Source: Halomonas sp. 7T
GTDB taxonomy: Bacteria; Pseudomonadota; Gammaproteobacteria; Pseudomonadales; Halomonadaceae
DNA: 64,000 nucleotides
Direction of reading: 5' to 3'
NCBI RefSeq assembly: GCF_025643255.1
Contig: NZ_CP087112.1
Location: forward strand, 1,240,001 to 1,304,000
In this document: positions 44,970 to 54,617 of the stretch, in pieces
Layout: each line of letters begins with the position of its first letter
Position numbering within the stretch: position 1 is the first letter of the stretch
Program-made: the position numbers and the translations under genes
The notes under the pieces: generated by a model
Seen by the model: only the letters and a program-made list of their open reading frames with translations
Databases searched by the model: none
What the model was told of the DNA's origin: nothing

Positions 44970-45887
44970 GTGAATTTAGAGACAAAATGGCTAGAAGACT
45001 TCGTCGCTTTGGCGAATACGCGCAGCTTTTCTGCATCCGCAAAACAACGTCATGTAACACAGCCTGCCTTCAGCCGTCGTATTAGGGCGCTAGAACAAGC
45101 AATTGGCGTTACGTTGGTTGATCGTACCACTACGCCGATAGGTTTAACGTCGGAAGGGCAGCTTTTCTTAATTACGGCGCGCAACTTGGTTGAGCAGTTA
45201 AATGAATCGCTAGGGCATCTTCGTGGTTTATCTATCGCTAACGAAGCGCTGGATATCGTCGCCGCGCACTCATTAGCACTGAGCTTTTATCCTCCCTGGA
45301 TATCACGGTTACAAAAAGGGTTGGGAGAGCTGCCGACACGCTTAGTTGCTATGAATGTAGGGGAGGCTATTCATGTACTGCGTGAAGGCAACTGCGATTT
45401 GATGCTGGCCTACTATGACCCATTTGCCACCATGCAGCTCGACGCAGAAGTTTTCCCCTCATTTTCAATTGGCAAAGTAAAAATGTTGCCTGTCACTCTG
45501 CCCGACGAACAGGGTGAGCCGCTTTTTTCACTGCAGCGTGATAGTTCTATTCCTTACTTAGCCTATACGCAAGGTGCGTTTCTAGGCCGTAGCGTACGCA
45601 TGCTGCTGAAAAATGACCCGTTGCGTATGAAGCTTCGCACGGTTTATGAAACAGCTATGGCCGAAGGCTTAAAAGGCATGGTGTTGCAAGGCGTGGGCAC
45701 CGCCTGGATCCCAGATTTTTGCATTCGTGAAGAATTAAAAAGTGGCCGGCTGGTGAGGGCCGGTGACGAAAGTTGGGATATTCCTCTTGAAATTCGTCTC
45801 TACCGCTGCTCATTAGTGCATAAGCCGGGTGTTGAGCGTCTGTGGCGGCAAATGATGAAGCTACCTCGGGATTTTCTACAGGCTTAG
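44970..45887 (+). CDS. LysR-type regulator close to hypochlorite-responsive HypT (YjiE)
   Basis: 305 residues, GTG 44970 with AAGGAG at 6 bp. The opening ETKWLEDFVALANTRSFSAS, then VTQPAFSRRIRALEQAIGV, and later AAHSLALSFYPPWIS, LREGNCDLMLAYYD and GVGTAWIPDFCIREELKSGRLV, are nearly the pattern of E. coli HypT, the methionine-oxidation-activated LysR factor that responds to HOCl. Whether the sensing methionines are conserved cannot be judged here. Control of the upstream cls is possible but not shown. Confidence 0.87.
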   Translation: MNLETKWLEDFVALANTRSFSASAKQRHVTQPAFSRRIRALEQAIGVTLVDRTTTPIGLTSEGQLFLITARNLVEQLNESLGHLRGLSIANEALDIVAAHSLALSFYPPWISRLQKGLGELPTRLVAMNVGEAIHVLREGNCDLMLAYYDPFATMQLDAEVFPSFSIGKVKMLPVTLPDEQGEPLFSLQRDSSIPYLAYTQGAFLGRSVRMLLKNDPLRMKLRTVYETAMAEGLKGMVLQGVGTAWIPDFCIREELKSGRLVRAGDESWDIPLEIRLYRCSLVHKPGVERLWRQMMKLPRDFLQA

Positions 45888-45919
45888 TCCAGCGACCTGG
45901 GTGCTTTACGCCACTATAA

Positions 45920-47014
45920 TTAGAAGCTACTAAAGTCTGCAGGCAATCCAAGAAAATTTTGGATAATAAAAAAGTGATCTTCAAACAGGCTTTCAGGCTT
46001 TAAATCGGCTAACGCTACCCAGCGTGCATGGTCGCCGCCGCGCACGGGTTTAAGACGAGGCAGCTGCTGATCTGGGCGCAGAGCAAAGTAAAACGCTTCC
46101 GCCAGTGTGCGTCCCCGCCAACTTCGATGCGGTTCGTCAAACAAGCGCTGTCCGCGAAGTGAGCCTTTTAAAACCGGTTCCGGCACTTTAAGGCGTAGCC
46201 GCTCGCGCAGCTCTCTCAAACAAGCATCTAACAGCCGCTCATGAGGATTAATGAAGCCTCCCGGTAAAGCTAGCAAGCCTTTGCCGGGAGCTGCTGTACG
46301 CCTGACCAATAAAACGTGGCCAGATTGCACAACCACTGCATTGACAGTGACAAAAATAGGGGGGTAGGGAGCTTGTGCCCATGCTTGGCGATACTGATCC
46401 AATAATTGCTGTTCTTCTAACAGCTGGTGGTAGGCGTCGCCTTTGCAAAAACTGCCTACACGCTTGACTACCCCAGGCGGCAAATCATGGTAAGCACCGG
46501 TGCTTAGGTAATCATCGGTGGAGCCCAGCGATCGAAAAAGGCGCTCGCGTATTTGACTCGCCGAAATACCTTCAACTAGCGGTACACTCACAGACTCCCA
46601 CTGGGGGAAAAGCGATAAATAATAACTTGACTGTCCACGGCTTGCGCCGATTAGTCCAATGCGAGGCAAGCGGGCGTTAGCAGGCGCTGCCAAGTCACGA
46701 ACTTTACGCTGCACATCTCTTACCCATACATCGTCATTATACAGCGCATCGAGCAGCGGCGTAATTTCCAGACGTTGGTTGTCGCTGTCATCAAACCCGG
46801 AGCGAATCATCGCTTGGCGTTCATCAAAGTGCCACGGATTGCGTAACGAGCGGGCCTGCCAAGAGGAGCCAACCAAGACGATGACTTGCCGAGCCTGCTT
46901 CAGCGCTTCACGGATAATTGCCAAGTGCCCTAAATGGGGTGGCTGAAAGCGCCCAATAAACACCAAACAATCAAAGTCGTAAGCCGAAGTAGGTTCAACA
47001 GCGTCCGAGTTCAT
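45920..47014 (-). CDS. nadM: Bifunctional NMN adenylyltransferase/Nudix hydrolase
   Basis: 364 residues, ATG 47014 with AGGAAG at 6 bp. The N-terminal nucleotidyltransferase has the GRFQPPHLGHLAII (HxGH) motif and SASQIRERLF; the C-terminal half is a Nudix domain with the box GGFINPHERLLDACLRELRE. The combination is that of Slr0787-type enzymes, which make NAD from NMN and hydrolyse ADP-ribose. Single minus-strand gene, convergent with the HypT-like gene (32 bp). Confidence 0.94.
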   Translation of the reverse strand: MNSDAVEPTSAYDFDCLVFIGRFQPPHLGHLAIIREALKQARQVIVLVGSSWQARSLRNPWHFDERQAMIRSGFDDSDNQRLEITPLLDALYNDDVWVRDVQRKVRDLAAPANARLPRIGLIGASRGQSSYYLSLFPQWESVSVPLVEGISASQIRERLFRSLGSTDDYLSTGAYHDLPPGVVKRVGSFCKGDAYHQLLEEQQLLDQYRQAWAQAPYPPIFVTVNAVVVQSGHVLLVRRTAAPGKGLLALPGGFINPHERLLDACLRELRERLRLKVPEPVLKGSLRGQRLFDEPHRSWRGRTLAEAFYFALRPDQQLPRLKPVRGGDHARWVALADLKPESLFEDHFFIIQNFLGLPADFSSF

Positions 47015-47179
47015 AGCGCTTCCTTGATCGTTGGCAAATGTGGGTCATTATGGAGGGGGCTGGTAAGCGGTGCAATGCGATCATCCCTGTATCTAACGCT
47101 AAGGTTAGGTATGCTTACTCTTTGGAAGAGGCGTTAAGGGTCGAACAGACGCCCCATAAAGACATTTAAGGGAATGAAT

Positions 47180-48079
47180 ATGCTCAAGCGCACGCTGATT
47201 TTTTGGTGGAATGTGGTGCAAGATGCGATCTCCTTATGGTTGGAGCGCAATGCCTTTAGTTACGCAGGATCATTGGCGTTTTATACGCTATTTTCATTAG
47301 CGCCCACCGTTATCATCGCCGTTACCGTCATTGGGGTAGTATTAGGTGAAGACGCGGCACAAGGGCAAATTGTTGCTCAATTGCAGGGTACATTAGGGAC
47401 AGAGGCCGCCTTGGCGATTGAGCAAGCAGTGGCGCAGTCGCGCATTGAAGAGTCTGGATTACTGCCCACATTACTTGGGTTTGCCGCGCTACTGGTCGGG
47501 GCAACCACGGTCTTCGCCCAAATGCAGTTTTCGCTCAATACTATTTGGGGAGTAACGGCTAAACCCACTTCAAATAGCATTTTTATATTTATTAAAAACC
47601 GTCTGCTATCACTAACAGTGGTTCTCTCAATAGGCTTTATCCTGCTCGTTTCTCTGGTGCTAGGGGTCGTGGTTAGGGGGATGCTGCAAGCCACCGACCA
47701 CCTTCTGCCGTATGCCAGTTTGTTCACTACCTCGCTAGAGTCATTAATCTCGCTGGCCGTTGTAACACTGCTTTTTGCGACGATTTTTAAAGTGTTACCG
47801 GATGTGATTTTACGGTGGCAAGACGTATTTATTGGTGCAGTCGTCACTGCTGTGCTCTTTACAATAGGGCGAAGCATTATCGCCGTTTACTTGGCCTATA
47901 CGGCTACCGCATCGACCTATGGTGCCGCCGGTTCAGTAGTAATGATTTTGCTATGGGTCTATTACAGCTCGTTAATTCTGCTATTTGGCGCTGCGTTTAC
48001 ACGTTCGCTATTATTGCGTCGTGGGCATTCACTAATTCCGCGTAATAGCGCTGTACTGGTTAAACGTGAGCTAGTGTAA
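47180..48079 (+). CDS. YihY/BrkB-family inner-membrane protein
   Basis: 299 residues from ATG 47180 (AAGGGA at 6 bp; the ATG at 47174 is too close). About six membrane segments; the pattern RNAFSYAGSLAFYTLFSLAPTV near the start and TATASTYGAAGSVVMILLWVYYSSLILLFGAAFTR near the end is the YihY (once RNase BN) signature. Exact role unknown; the family is sometimes linked to lipid or osmolyte export. It is 13 bp upstream of acyP and likely co-transcribed. Confidence 0.93.
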   Translation: MLKRTLIFWWNVVQDAISLWLERNAFSYAGSLAFYTLFSLAPTVIIAVTVIGVVLGEDAAQGQIVAQLQGTLGTEAALAIEQAVAQSRIEESGLLPTLLGFAALLVGATTVFAQMQFSLNTIWGVTAKPTSNSIFIFIKNRLLSLTVVLSIGFILLVSLVLGVVVRGMLQATDHLLPYASLFTTSLESLISLAVVTLLFATIFKVLPDVILRWQDVFIGAVVTAVLFTIGRSIIAVYLAYTATASTYGAAGSVVMILLWVYYSSLILLFGAAFTRSLLLRRGHSLIPRNSAVLVKRELV

Positions 48080-48092
48080 AAAGGAGCGAATG

Positions 48093-48368
48093 ATGGCAGA
48101 ACGTTGTGTACGTGCGTATGTAACCGGAAAAGTGCAGGGCGTGTGGTATCGCAATAGCACTCAAGCTCAGGCACTTAAGCTGGGCATCACTGGCTATGCG
48201 AAGAACCTGCCAGATGGCCGTGTCGAAGTCGTAATGTGCGGGTCAGCCGATGCGGTTACCGCACTGGGTGAATGGCTTTGGCAAGGCCCCGACGGAGCGC
48301 GGGTCACCCATGTGACACTTGAAGTGCTGGATGACGTCCACGCTCCTGATCATTTTTCGACGTATTAA
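48093..48368 (+). CDS. acyP: Acylphosphatase
   Basis: 91 residues from ATG 48093 (AAGGAG at 6 bp; an adjacent ATG at 48090 is too close). Catalytic Arg20 in GKVQGVWYRNST and Asn38 in YAKNLPDGRVEV have the family spacing of 18. It hydrolyses acyl phosphates such as carbamoyl and acetyl phosphate. It ends 8 bp from the convergent hydroxyacid dehydrogenase gene. Confidence 0.95.
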   Translation: MAERCVRAYVTGKVQGVWYRNSTQAQALKLGITGYAKNLPDGRVEVVMCGSADAVTALGEWLWQGPDGARVTHVTLEVLDDVHAPDHFSTY

Positions 48369-48376
48369 TGCGCTAT

Positions 48377-49327
48377 TTAATTAACGTCTTTTTGCCATGT
48401 TTTAATATTATCGGCTGTTAAGGCCACAATATTCTGACGGGCTTCAGGCGTTATCCATGCATTATGGGGCGTAACGATCAAATTCAGCGCCTCCGCATTC
48501 GCCAGTGCTTCTAAAAGCGCATGGCCGTCACGAGGAGGCTCTTCAGGCAGCACATCAACGGCCAAACCGCCAATTCGACCTTTACGAAGCGCTTCCAAAG
48601 CTGCTTCTTCGTCAATAATGCCGCCACGGGCACAATTGACGATTAAGAGAGAGGGCTTCGCAGCCGCAAGACGATCTTTATTGAGGAGATGTTTCGTAGC
48701 CTCACTAAGCGGACAGTGCAGGCTGATTATATCTGCGCTGGGCAATAGTTCATCTAACGATGGTCGCTTGTCATTAGCTTCATTTCCTGGCCGCGCAGCA
48801 AACGTCACTTGCATACCAAATGCTTCCGCTAAGCGGGCTACTTCCGAGCCAAGCTCACCTTGGCCGACCATGACGAGCTGCTTGCCCGCTAGCTGTAACG
48901 TGGGGTGTTCCTGTAAACAAAAAAAGTCACTCTGCTGCCACTTGCCGTTTGCAATATCCGCTTGGTAGCGTGGCAGGCGATTCGCTAGGGTTAGCATGAG
49001 CATCAACGTGTGCTGGGAAACACTGGCGGTTCCATAAGCAGTGACATTTTTAACCACTATGTTCTGCGCTTTAGCTGCCTCTAAATCAATGTTGTTAAGT
49101 CCTGTAGCAAGAACACAGATAAGCCGTAATTTTGGCAGTTTTGCCAACGTATCTGCGTCCAATTTCACCTTATTTAGAATAACAATTTCTGCTTCTGCAA
49201 GTCGATTGAGTGCTTGCTCTGAAGTACTCTGTTCATACACGTCAAGATGGCGAACAATAGAACGGATGGCGGTTAAATCAATATCAGGGCCTAGACTTTG
49301 GGCATCCAGCATGACCGCATGGGGCAT
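48377..49327 (-). CDS. D-2-hydroxyacid dehydrogenase (glycerate/hydroxypyruvate reductase-like)
   Basis: 316 residues from ATG 49327 (GGAGA at 8 bp), the usual length. NAD(P) site VMVGQGELGSEVARLAEAFG (GxGxxG); catalytic Arg in NCARGGIIDEEAAL, Glu in DVLPEEPP and His in VTPHNAWITPEARQN. Such enzymes reduce hydroxypyruvate or glyoxylate, or act on D-lactate and related acids. The substrate is not set by the sequence; the HprA/GhrB type is most likely. Confidence 0.92.
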   Translation of the reverse strand: MPHAVMLDAQSLGPDIDLTAIRSIVRHLDVYEQSTSEQALNRLAEAEIVILNKVKLDADTLAKLPKLRLICVLATGLNNIDLEAAKAQNIVVKNVTAYGTASVSQHTLMLMLTLANRLPRYQADIANGKWQQSDFFCLQEHPTLQLAGKQLVMVGQGELGSEVARLAEAFGMQVTFAARPGNEANDKRPSLDELLPSADIISLHCPLSEATKHLLNKDRLAAAKPSLLIVNCARGGIIDEEAALEALRKGRIGGLAVDVLPEEPPRDGHALLEALANAEALNLIVTPHNAWITPEARQNIVALTADNIKTWQKDVN

Positions 49328-49364
49328 TTTATTTTCTCCATTAACTACCGATAGGCACTGGGCC

Positions 49365-49395
49365 TTGCTCGGCAGGGGGCACAAAAGGGTATAAT
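49365..49395 (+). promoter_or_regulatory. Probable promoter of fmdB-aspS
   Basis: A perfect -10 TATAAT (49390-49395) preceded by GGG, with a weak -35 TTGCTC (49365-49370) at 19-bp spacing, lies about 140 bp before the fmdB start. Confidence 0.55.
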
Positions 49396-49532
49396 GTGTC
49401 GCTCTATCAACCGCAGTCTTGGAATTTATCCCGACAGGCCACATATTTACAGCCTGTTAACGTCATGTTTGCCAAAACGTTAGCCTGTGAAAACCTAGTC
49501 TATCGGAGTTGAGCTTTTCAGGAGTTATCAAC

Positions 49533-49817
49533 ATGCCCATCTATGAGTACGAGTGCAAGGCCTGCGGCCATCGCATGGAAAAATTACAGAAAATCAGTGC
49601 AGACCCTCTTAAAGAGTGTCCTGCCTGCCAACGCGACGGACTTGAACGCTTAGTGTCAGCGGCGGGTTTTCGTCTCGCAGGCGGCGGTTGGTACGAAACT
49701 GATTTTAAAACGGGTAGTAAGAAGAACCTGGCCGCTGATGGCCAAACGACTTCTAGCGCAACGGGTTCGAAAAACGAATCCAGCAGCACACCCACGAAAA
49801 AAGGCGCCGCGGCTTAG
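49533..49817 (+). CDS. FmdB-family zinc-ribbon protein
   Basis: 94 residues from ATG 49533 (AGGAG at 8 bp). It begins [20 protein letters not shown] with CPACQ later: two CxxC pairs forming the FmdB-type zinc ribbon. The rest is a Ser/Thr/Lys-rich, disordered tail. Named after an old formamidase-regulator proposal; the real role is unknown, though it is often found next to aspS, as here (65 bp upstream). Probable co-transcription with aspS. Confidence 0.92.
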   Translation: MPIYEYECKACGHRMEKLQKISADPLKECPACQRDGLERLVSAAGFRLAGGGWYETDFKTGSKKNLAADGQTTSSATGSKNESSSTPTKKGAAA

Positions 49818-49882
49818 CCGCGGCTGTCAAAGGCGTACGCCCCGCGACAACCTCATTGCCACGTAACAGAACAGGATTAGAC

Positions 49883-51661
49883 ATGCGCAGCCATTATTGC
49901 GGCCAGCTTAACGAAACTTTGGTAGATCAAACGGTCACCGTATGTGGTTGGGTGCACCGTCGCCGTGATCACGGTGGGGTCATTTTTCTCGATATGCGCG
50001 ATCGCGATGGCATCGCTCAATTCGTTGTAGACCCTGATACTGCCGAGGCGTTTGCCCATGCCGACCGCGTTCGCAGCGAATACGTCCTGCGTATTACCGG
50101 GCGTGTCCGGCTGCGCCCAGAAGGTACCCAAAACCCCAACATGCCCACGGGGATGATTGAGGTGCTGGCCAAAGAAGTAGAGGTGCTCAATACCGCTGCT
50201 ACACCGCCTTTCCAGCTTGATGAACATGGCAAGGTAGGCGAAGAAGTGCGTCTTAAGCATCGCTATATTGACCTTCGTCGCCCAGACATGATCGAGAAAC
50301 TGCGTTTGCGTTCGCGTATTTCTCACACCGTACGCGCGTATCTTGAAAACCAAGGTTTTCTGGACATCGAAACGCCAGTGCTGACGCGTGCTACACCTGA
50401 AGGTGCTCGTGACTACTTGGTTCCCAGCCGCACTCACGCGGGCAGCTTCTTTGCATTACCGCAGTCGCCTCAGCTGTTTAAGCAACTGTTAATGGTGGCT
50501 GGGTTTGATCGTTATTATCAAATCGCTAAATGTTTCCGCGACGAAGACCTCCGTGCTGATCGCCAGCCTGAGTTCACTCAGATTGATATCGAGGCGTCTT
50601 TCGTCGAAGAAAACGACATCATGAACATTACGGAAGTCATGATTCGTCAGCTGTTCCAAGAAGTGCTAAGCGTGGAGCTGCCTGAGTTCCCACGTATGAC
50701 ATGGCAAGAAGCCATGGATCGTTTTGGCTCTGATAAACCCGATCTGCGCATCCCCCTTGAGTTGACCGACGTTGACGATCTAATGCAACAGGTTGACTTT
50801 AAGGTGTTCTCAGGCCCGGCCAGTGCTGAAGACGGCCGCGTAGCAGCACTTAAAGTACCCGGTGGCGCCAAGCTTTCTCGTAAAGAGATCGATGAGTACA
50901 CGAAATTTGTCGGCATCTACGGTGCCAAAGGCCTTGCTTGGATTAAGGTTAACGAGCGTGCCAAGGGCCTTGAAGGTCTACAGTCGCCTATCGTGAAGTT
51001 TATGGAAAACGTGGTCGAAGAATTATTAGATCGCGTGGGCGCAGAGGATGGCGATATCATCTTCTTCGGCGCTGATAAGGCACGCATTGTCAATGAAGCG
51101 ATTGGTGCATTACGCGTCAAGCTGGGGGCTGATCTTGAGCTTTACACCCAAGCTTGGGCACCGCTGTGGGTCGTTGACTTCCCGATGTTTGAAGCCGACG
51201 ATAACGGTCGATTAAGTCCGCTTCACCACCCCTTCACAGCACCTTCCTGCACGCCGGAAGCGCTGAAAGCAGACCCTGCAAAAGCGCTGTCTCGTGCTTA
51301 CGATATGGTACTCAATGGCACTGAATTGGGTGGCGGTTCAATCCGTATTCACGACCAAGCCATGCAGAGCACTGTGTTTGAGATCCTAGGTATTGGCAAA
51401 GAAGAAGCGCAGGAGAAGTTTGGCTTCTTGCTGGATGCACTTCACTATGGCGCTCCGCCCCATGGTGGCTTAGCCTTTGGCTTGGATCGTCTGGTGATGC
51501 TGATGGCCGGCGCTAAGACGATTCGTGAAGTCATTGCCTTCCCGAAAACGCAAAGCGCGGGTTGCTTAATGACCGATGCGCCAGGAGAAGTCAGCGCTGA
51601 CCAGTTAAAAGAGCTGAACATTCGCCTACGTCAAAAGGCCAAAGCGGACGCTGCTGAATAG
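49883..51661 (+). CDS. aspS: Aspartyl-tRNA synthetase
   Basis: 592 residues from ATG 49883 (AGGA at 7 bp; E. coli has 590). OB-fold anticodon domain ([20 protein letters not shown]), class II motif 2 region [18 protein letters not shown], the bacterial GAD insertion (about 290-420) and motif 3 [15 protein letters not shown]. It attaches Asp to tRNA-Asp; whether it also charges tRNA-Asn was not assessed. It ends with a strong terminator; yebC, often found next, is absent before ruvC. Confidence 0.97.
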   Translation: MRSHYCGQLNETLVDQTVTVCGWVHRRRDHGGVIFLDMRDRDGIAQFVVDPDTAEAFAHADRVRSEYVLRITGRVRLRPEGTQNPNMPTGMIEVLAKEVEVLNTAATPPFQLDEHGKVGEEVRLKHRYIDLRRPDMIEKLRLRSRISHTVRAYLENQGFLDIETPVLTRATPEGARDYLVPSRTHAGSFFALPQSPQLFKQLLMVAGFDRYYQIAKCFRDEDLRADRQPEFTQIDIEASFVEENDIMNITEVMIRQLFQEVLSVELPEFPRMTWQEAMDRFGSDKPDLRIPLELTDVDDLMQQVDFKVFSGPASAEDGRVAALKVPGGAKLSRKEIDEYTKFVGIYGAKGLAWIKVNERAKGLEGLQSPIVKFMENVVEELLDRVGAEDGDIIFFGADKARIVNEAIGALRVKLGADLELYTQAWAPLWVVDFPMFEADDNGRLSPLHHPFTAPSCTPEALKADPAKALSRAYDMVLNGTELGGGSIRIHDQAMQSTVFEILGIGKEEAQEKFGFLLDALHYGAPPHGGLAFGLDRLVMLMAGAKTIREVIAFPKTQSAGCLMTDAPGEVSADQLKELNIRLRQKAKADAAE

Positions 51662-51687
51662 CATTCCGTTATGCTAAGCGTTATCCA

Positions 51688-51714
51688 ACACCGACGTTCT
51701 GCGTCGGTGTTTTT
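51688..51714 (+). terminator. Terminator of aspS
   Basis: ACACCGACG (51688-51696) pairs with CGTCGGTGT (51702-51710) around TTCTG, followed by TTTT. Confidence 0.9.
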
Positions 51715-51769
51715 GTTCGCACCGCTTTTAAGAGTGATTTTTTATTGCCAGCAGCGTTGAGCACGTAAA

Positions 51770-52324
51770 ATGAAGGGAATCGAGCCAGCCACCACTATTA
51801 GGATTTTAGGTATTGATCCTGGTTCACGTATTACCGGCTATGGGGTGATAGACCTAGTGGGCGTTACGCCGCACTACGTCGCGAGCGGTTGTATTCGCAC
51901 CGCAGAAGGGGCCTTAGAACAGCGTTTGGCGCAGATCTATGCAGGCATCGCTGAGGTTATTGGAGTGCATCGTCCTAACGCCGTGGCCGTTGAGCGTGTT
52001 TTTATGGCCAAAAATGCCGATTCAGCGCTTAAGCTAGGGCAAGCCCGAGGAGCGGCGCTGGTATGCATCGCCAATCACGGCTTAAGTATTGGTGAGTACG
52101 CTGCAAGACACATTAAACAGGCGGTTACCGGGCAAGGTGGGGCAGATAAAAGCCAAGTGCAGCACATGGTAACCGCCATACTTAAACTCTCCGCAGCGCC
52201 ACAAGCCGACGCAGCGGATGCGTTAGCCATTGCGCTCACCCATGCCTATGCAGGGAGTGGGCCGAGCACGACAAGCTCGCCACGAGGGCGTAGTCGCCGT
52301 TCATCAGGGCGCTGGCGGCTCTAA
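51770..52324 (+). CDS. ruvC: Holliday junction resolvase RuvC
   Basis: 184 residues. Catalytic acidic residues: Asp in [17 protein letters not shown], Glu in [15 protein letters not shown], and the Asp pair in [15 protein letters not shown]; the [14 protein letters not shown] loop is also conserved. The ATG at 51770 has only a weak ribosome-binding site, and no better start exists before the catalytic Asp. A Ser/Arg-rich tail ([13 protein letters not shown]) extends slightly beyond many homologues. It cuts junctions bound by RuvAB, which are encoded next. Confidence 0.96.
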   Translation: MKGIEPATTIRILGIDPGSRITGYGVIDLVGVTPHYVASGCIRTAEGALEQRLAQIYAGIAEVIGVHRPNAVAVERVFMAKNADSALKLGQARGAALVCIANHGLSIGEYAARHIKQAVTGQGGADKSQVQHMVTAILKLSAAPQADAADALAIALTHAYAGSGPSTTSSPRGRSRRSSGRWRL

Positions 52325-52393
52325 CCACTACTGGTCATCTGTACAGAGTGGCTTTATAGTGAACAGCTGTTTTTGAATGTTGCGAGTAACCTT

Positions 52394-53002
52394 ATGATTG
52401 GTCGTTTGAGCGGTTCTCTACTGGACAAACATCCCCCGTGGATTGTGATTGACGTTCACGGTGTGGGCTACGAGCTAGAGACCTCAATGAATACCCTAAT
52501 AGCTCTGCCTCCTCTTGGGGAGAGCGTTTCACTTTATACCCATCTCACTATTCGAGATGATGCCCATCTTCTTTACGGCTTTGCTCGAGAGCATGAGCGC
52601 GCGCTGTTTCGCGCCCTGATCAAAGTTAATGGCGTTGGCCCTAAACTAGCGTTAGCTATCCTTTCCGGGATGGACGAAGATGCCTTTATGCAGTGCATTA
52701 GGGACGACGATAGCAAAGCGCTGACCAAACTCCCTGGGGTGGGGAAAAAAACCGCCGAGCGTTTGATTATCGAAATGCGCGACCGCTTCCCCGAATGGGA
52801 AAATGGCCATCATGCACCTCTAGCGTTGGAAGCGACAAGTGGACGTCCTGCCCCTCGTGATAGCTTTGCAGACGCAGAAGCGGCACTGGTTAGCCTTGGC
52901 TATAAGCTGACCGAGGCGACTAAAATGTTGGCGGATATTAATCCTAACCAATCCACGGAAGCGCTGATAAAAGCGGCACTAACAAACCGTATGAACGGAT
53001 AA
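52394..53002 (+). CDS. ruvA: Holliday junction DNA helicase RuvA
   Basis: 202 residues from ATG 52394 (E. coli 203). OB domain MIGRLSGSLLDKHPPWIVID, helix-hairpin-helix pair VNGVGPKLALAILSGM and LPGVGKKTAERLIIEM, and a C-terminal domain ALVSLGYKLTEATKML that contacts RuvB. It binds the four-way junction as a tetramer and loads RuvB. 69 bp after ruvC; 67 bp before ruvB. Confidence 0.97.
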   Translation: MIGRLSGSLLDKHPPWIVIDVHGVGYELETSMNTLIALPPLGESVSLYTHLTIRDDAHLLYGFAREHERALFRALIKVNGVGPKLALAILSGMDEDAFMQCIRDDDSKALTKLPGVGKKTAERLIIEMRDRFPEWENGHHAPLALEATSGRPAPRDSFADAEAALVSLGYKLTEATKMLADINPNQSTEALIKAALTNRMNG

Positions 53003-53069
53003 ACGTCCTAGCTCATCACCGGTAATACCACTGCGTGCAGTTAAGTAAGCCATTAAAAAAAGAGCCTCT

Positions 53070-54107
53070 ATGTTAGAACACGACCGGTTAATCGCTGCTG
53101 AGCCCGAACAAGGAGAAGTGCGAATTGACCACGCGATTCGCCCCAAGCGGCTTAAAGAGTACATTGGCCAGCCGCGGGTGCGAGAGCAGTTAGAGATATT
53201 TATTGGCGCGGCAAGGCTTCGTGAAGAAAGCCTGGATCACACACTGGTCTTTGGCCCTCCAGGCTTAGGTAAAACAACGCTTGCCAATATCATTGCCACA
53301 GAAATGGGGGTGGGGCTTAAATCAACTTCTGGGCCGGTATTGGAGCGTGCGGGTGATTTAGCCGCCATGCTTACTAACCTTGAGCCGGGCGATGTTCTAT
53401 TCATCGATGAGATTCATCGATTATCGCCGGTTGTAGAGGAAGTGCTTTATCCGGCCATGGAAGATTTTCAGCTCGACATCATGATTGGTGAAGGGCCCGC
53501 TGCTCGGTCTATCAAGCTCGACCTGCCGCCTTTTACGCTGGTGGGTGCAACGACGCGCGCGGGCCTGTTAACGTCACCACTACGTGACCGTTTTGGTATT
53601 GTGCAGCGCCTTGAGTTTTATAACTTAGAAGAGCTCACTGAGATTGTCTCTCGCTCGGCACGCCTTCTTCGCGTCGAAACCAGCCAGGAAGGCGCTGTGG
53701 AAATTGCCCGCCGGTCTCGGGGCACGCCACGTATCGCCAATCGCCTGCTTCGGCGTGTGCGTGATTACGCAGACATTAAAGGTAATGGAGTCGTGGACGC
53801 TAACTTAGCGGATGCCGCGCTGAACATGCTTAATGTCGATCACCATGGGCTTGATCACATGGATCGTCGCTTGTTACTGGCAATGATCGACAAATTTGAT
53901 GGTGGTCCAGTGGGAGTTGATTCACTGTCCGCAGCGATAGGTGAAGAGCGCGATACGATTGAAGACGTTATTGAGCCTTATCTTATTCAGCAAGGCTTGA
54001 TGATGCGAACGCCAAGAGGGCGCATGGTAACCCGCCAAGCGTGGCTGCATTTTGATAGGGTGCCTCATGAGCACTCGGCAAACGTAGTAGGAGAGCGGCG
54101 GCCATGA
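53070..54107 (+). CDS. ruvB: Holliday junction DNA helicase RuvB
   Basis: 345 residues. AAA+ ATPase with Walker [16 protein letters not shown], Walker [14 protein letters not shown], sensor 1 LVGATTRAG, the Arg finger in [10 protein letters not shown], and a C-terminal winged helix ([15 protein letters not shown]). It drives branch migration. Its stop overlaps the start of ybgC (ATGA at 54104), so the Tol operon is translationally coupled to ruvB. Confidence 0.98.
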   Translation: MLEHDRLIAAEPEQGEVRIDHAIRPKRLKEYIGQPRVREQLEIFIGAARLREESLDHTLVFGPPGLGKTTLANIIATEMGVGLKSTSGPVLERAGDLAAMLTNLEPGDVLFIDEIHRLSPVVEEVLYPAMEDFQLDIMIGEGPAARSIKLDLPPFTLVGATTRAGLLTSPLRDRFGIVQRLEFYNLEELTEIVSRSARLLRVETSQEGAVEIARRSRGTPRIANRLLRRVRDYADIKGNGVVDANLADAALNMLNVDHHGLDHMDRRLLLAMIDKFDGGPVGVDSLSAAIGEERDTIEDVIEPYLIQQGLMMRTPRGRMVTRQAWLHFDRVPHEHSANVVGERRP

Positions 54108-54502
54108 GTCTTGGTTTCACCATGCCAATACGCGTTTACATGGAAGATACTGACGCTGGCGGGATTGTCTACTACGTTAACTACCTGAAGTTTATGGAAC
54201 GTGCGCGCAGTGACTGGCTGAGAGAATTAGGAATAAATCAGCAAATGCTGCTAGACGAAGGAACACAGCTAGTGGTATACCGCTTGGCCTGTCACTATGC
54301 CAAACCAGCTCGCTTAGATGACCCACTGATGGTAAGCGCCTCGGTAGTCAGCGTTGGGCGATGCCGTATGACATTTGAACAGCAAGTTAGGCGCAATGAG
54401 GAACTCTTATGCGCTGCCACAGTCGAGATAGCCTGCTTGAGTGCTAAGACGTTGAAGCCTAAGAAATGGCCAGACACGCTTAGCATGATAAATGAGGCCT
54501 GA
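54104..54502 (+). CDS. ybgC: Tol-Pal-associated acyl-CoA thioesterase YbgC
   Basis: 132 residues; ATG overlaps the ruvB stop (ATGA). Hot-dog fold with the catalytic Asp in [25 protein letters not shown], the defining YbgC pattern. It hydrolyses short or long acyl-CoA or acyl-ACP at the membrane and is the usual first gene of tol-pal operons. 115 bp separate it from tolQ. Confidence 0.95.
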   Translation: MSLGFTMPIRVYMEDTDAGGIVYYVNYLKFMERARSDWLRELGINQQMLLDEGTQLVVYRLACHYAKPARLDDPLMVSASVVSVGRCRMTFEQQVRRNEELLCAATVEIACLSAKTLKPKKWPDTLSMINEA

Positions 54503-54549
54503 CGTCCTAATTTATTGTGTGGCTCATGAGCGCTAAGTTTTAGAACGCC

Positions 54550-54594
54550 TGGTGGATATCACCACGAATATCACCGCCGTCGGAAATGCCGACG
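54550..54594 (+). other. Two adjacent hairpins in the ybgC-tolQ spacer
   Basis: TGGTG-GATAT-CACCA (54550-54564) and CGTCGG-AAATG-CCGACG (54578-54594) are perfect small stems, the second ending 23 bp before the tolQ GTG and before its ribosome-binding site. No T run follows; they may affect mRNA stability or attenuate expression of tolQRA relative to ybgC. Confidence 0.45.
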
Positions 54595-54617
54595 CAAATT
54601 GATTGATGAGGGCAACT

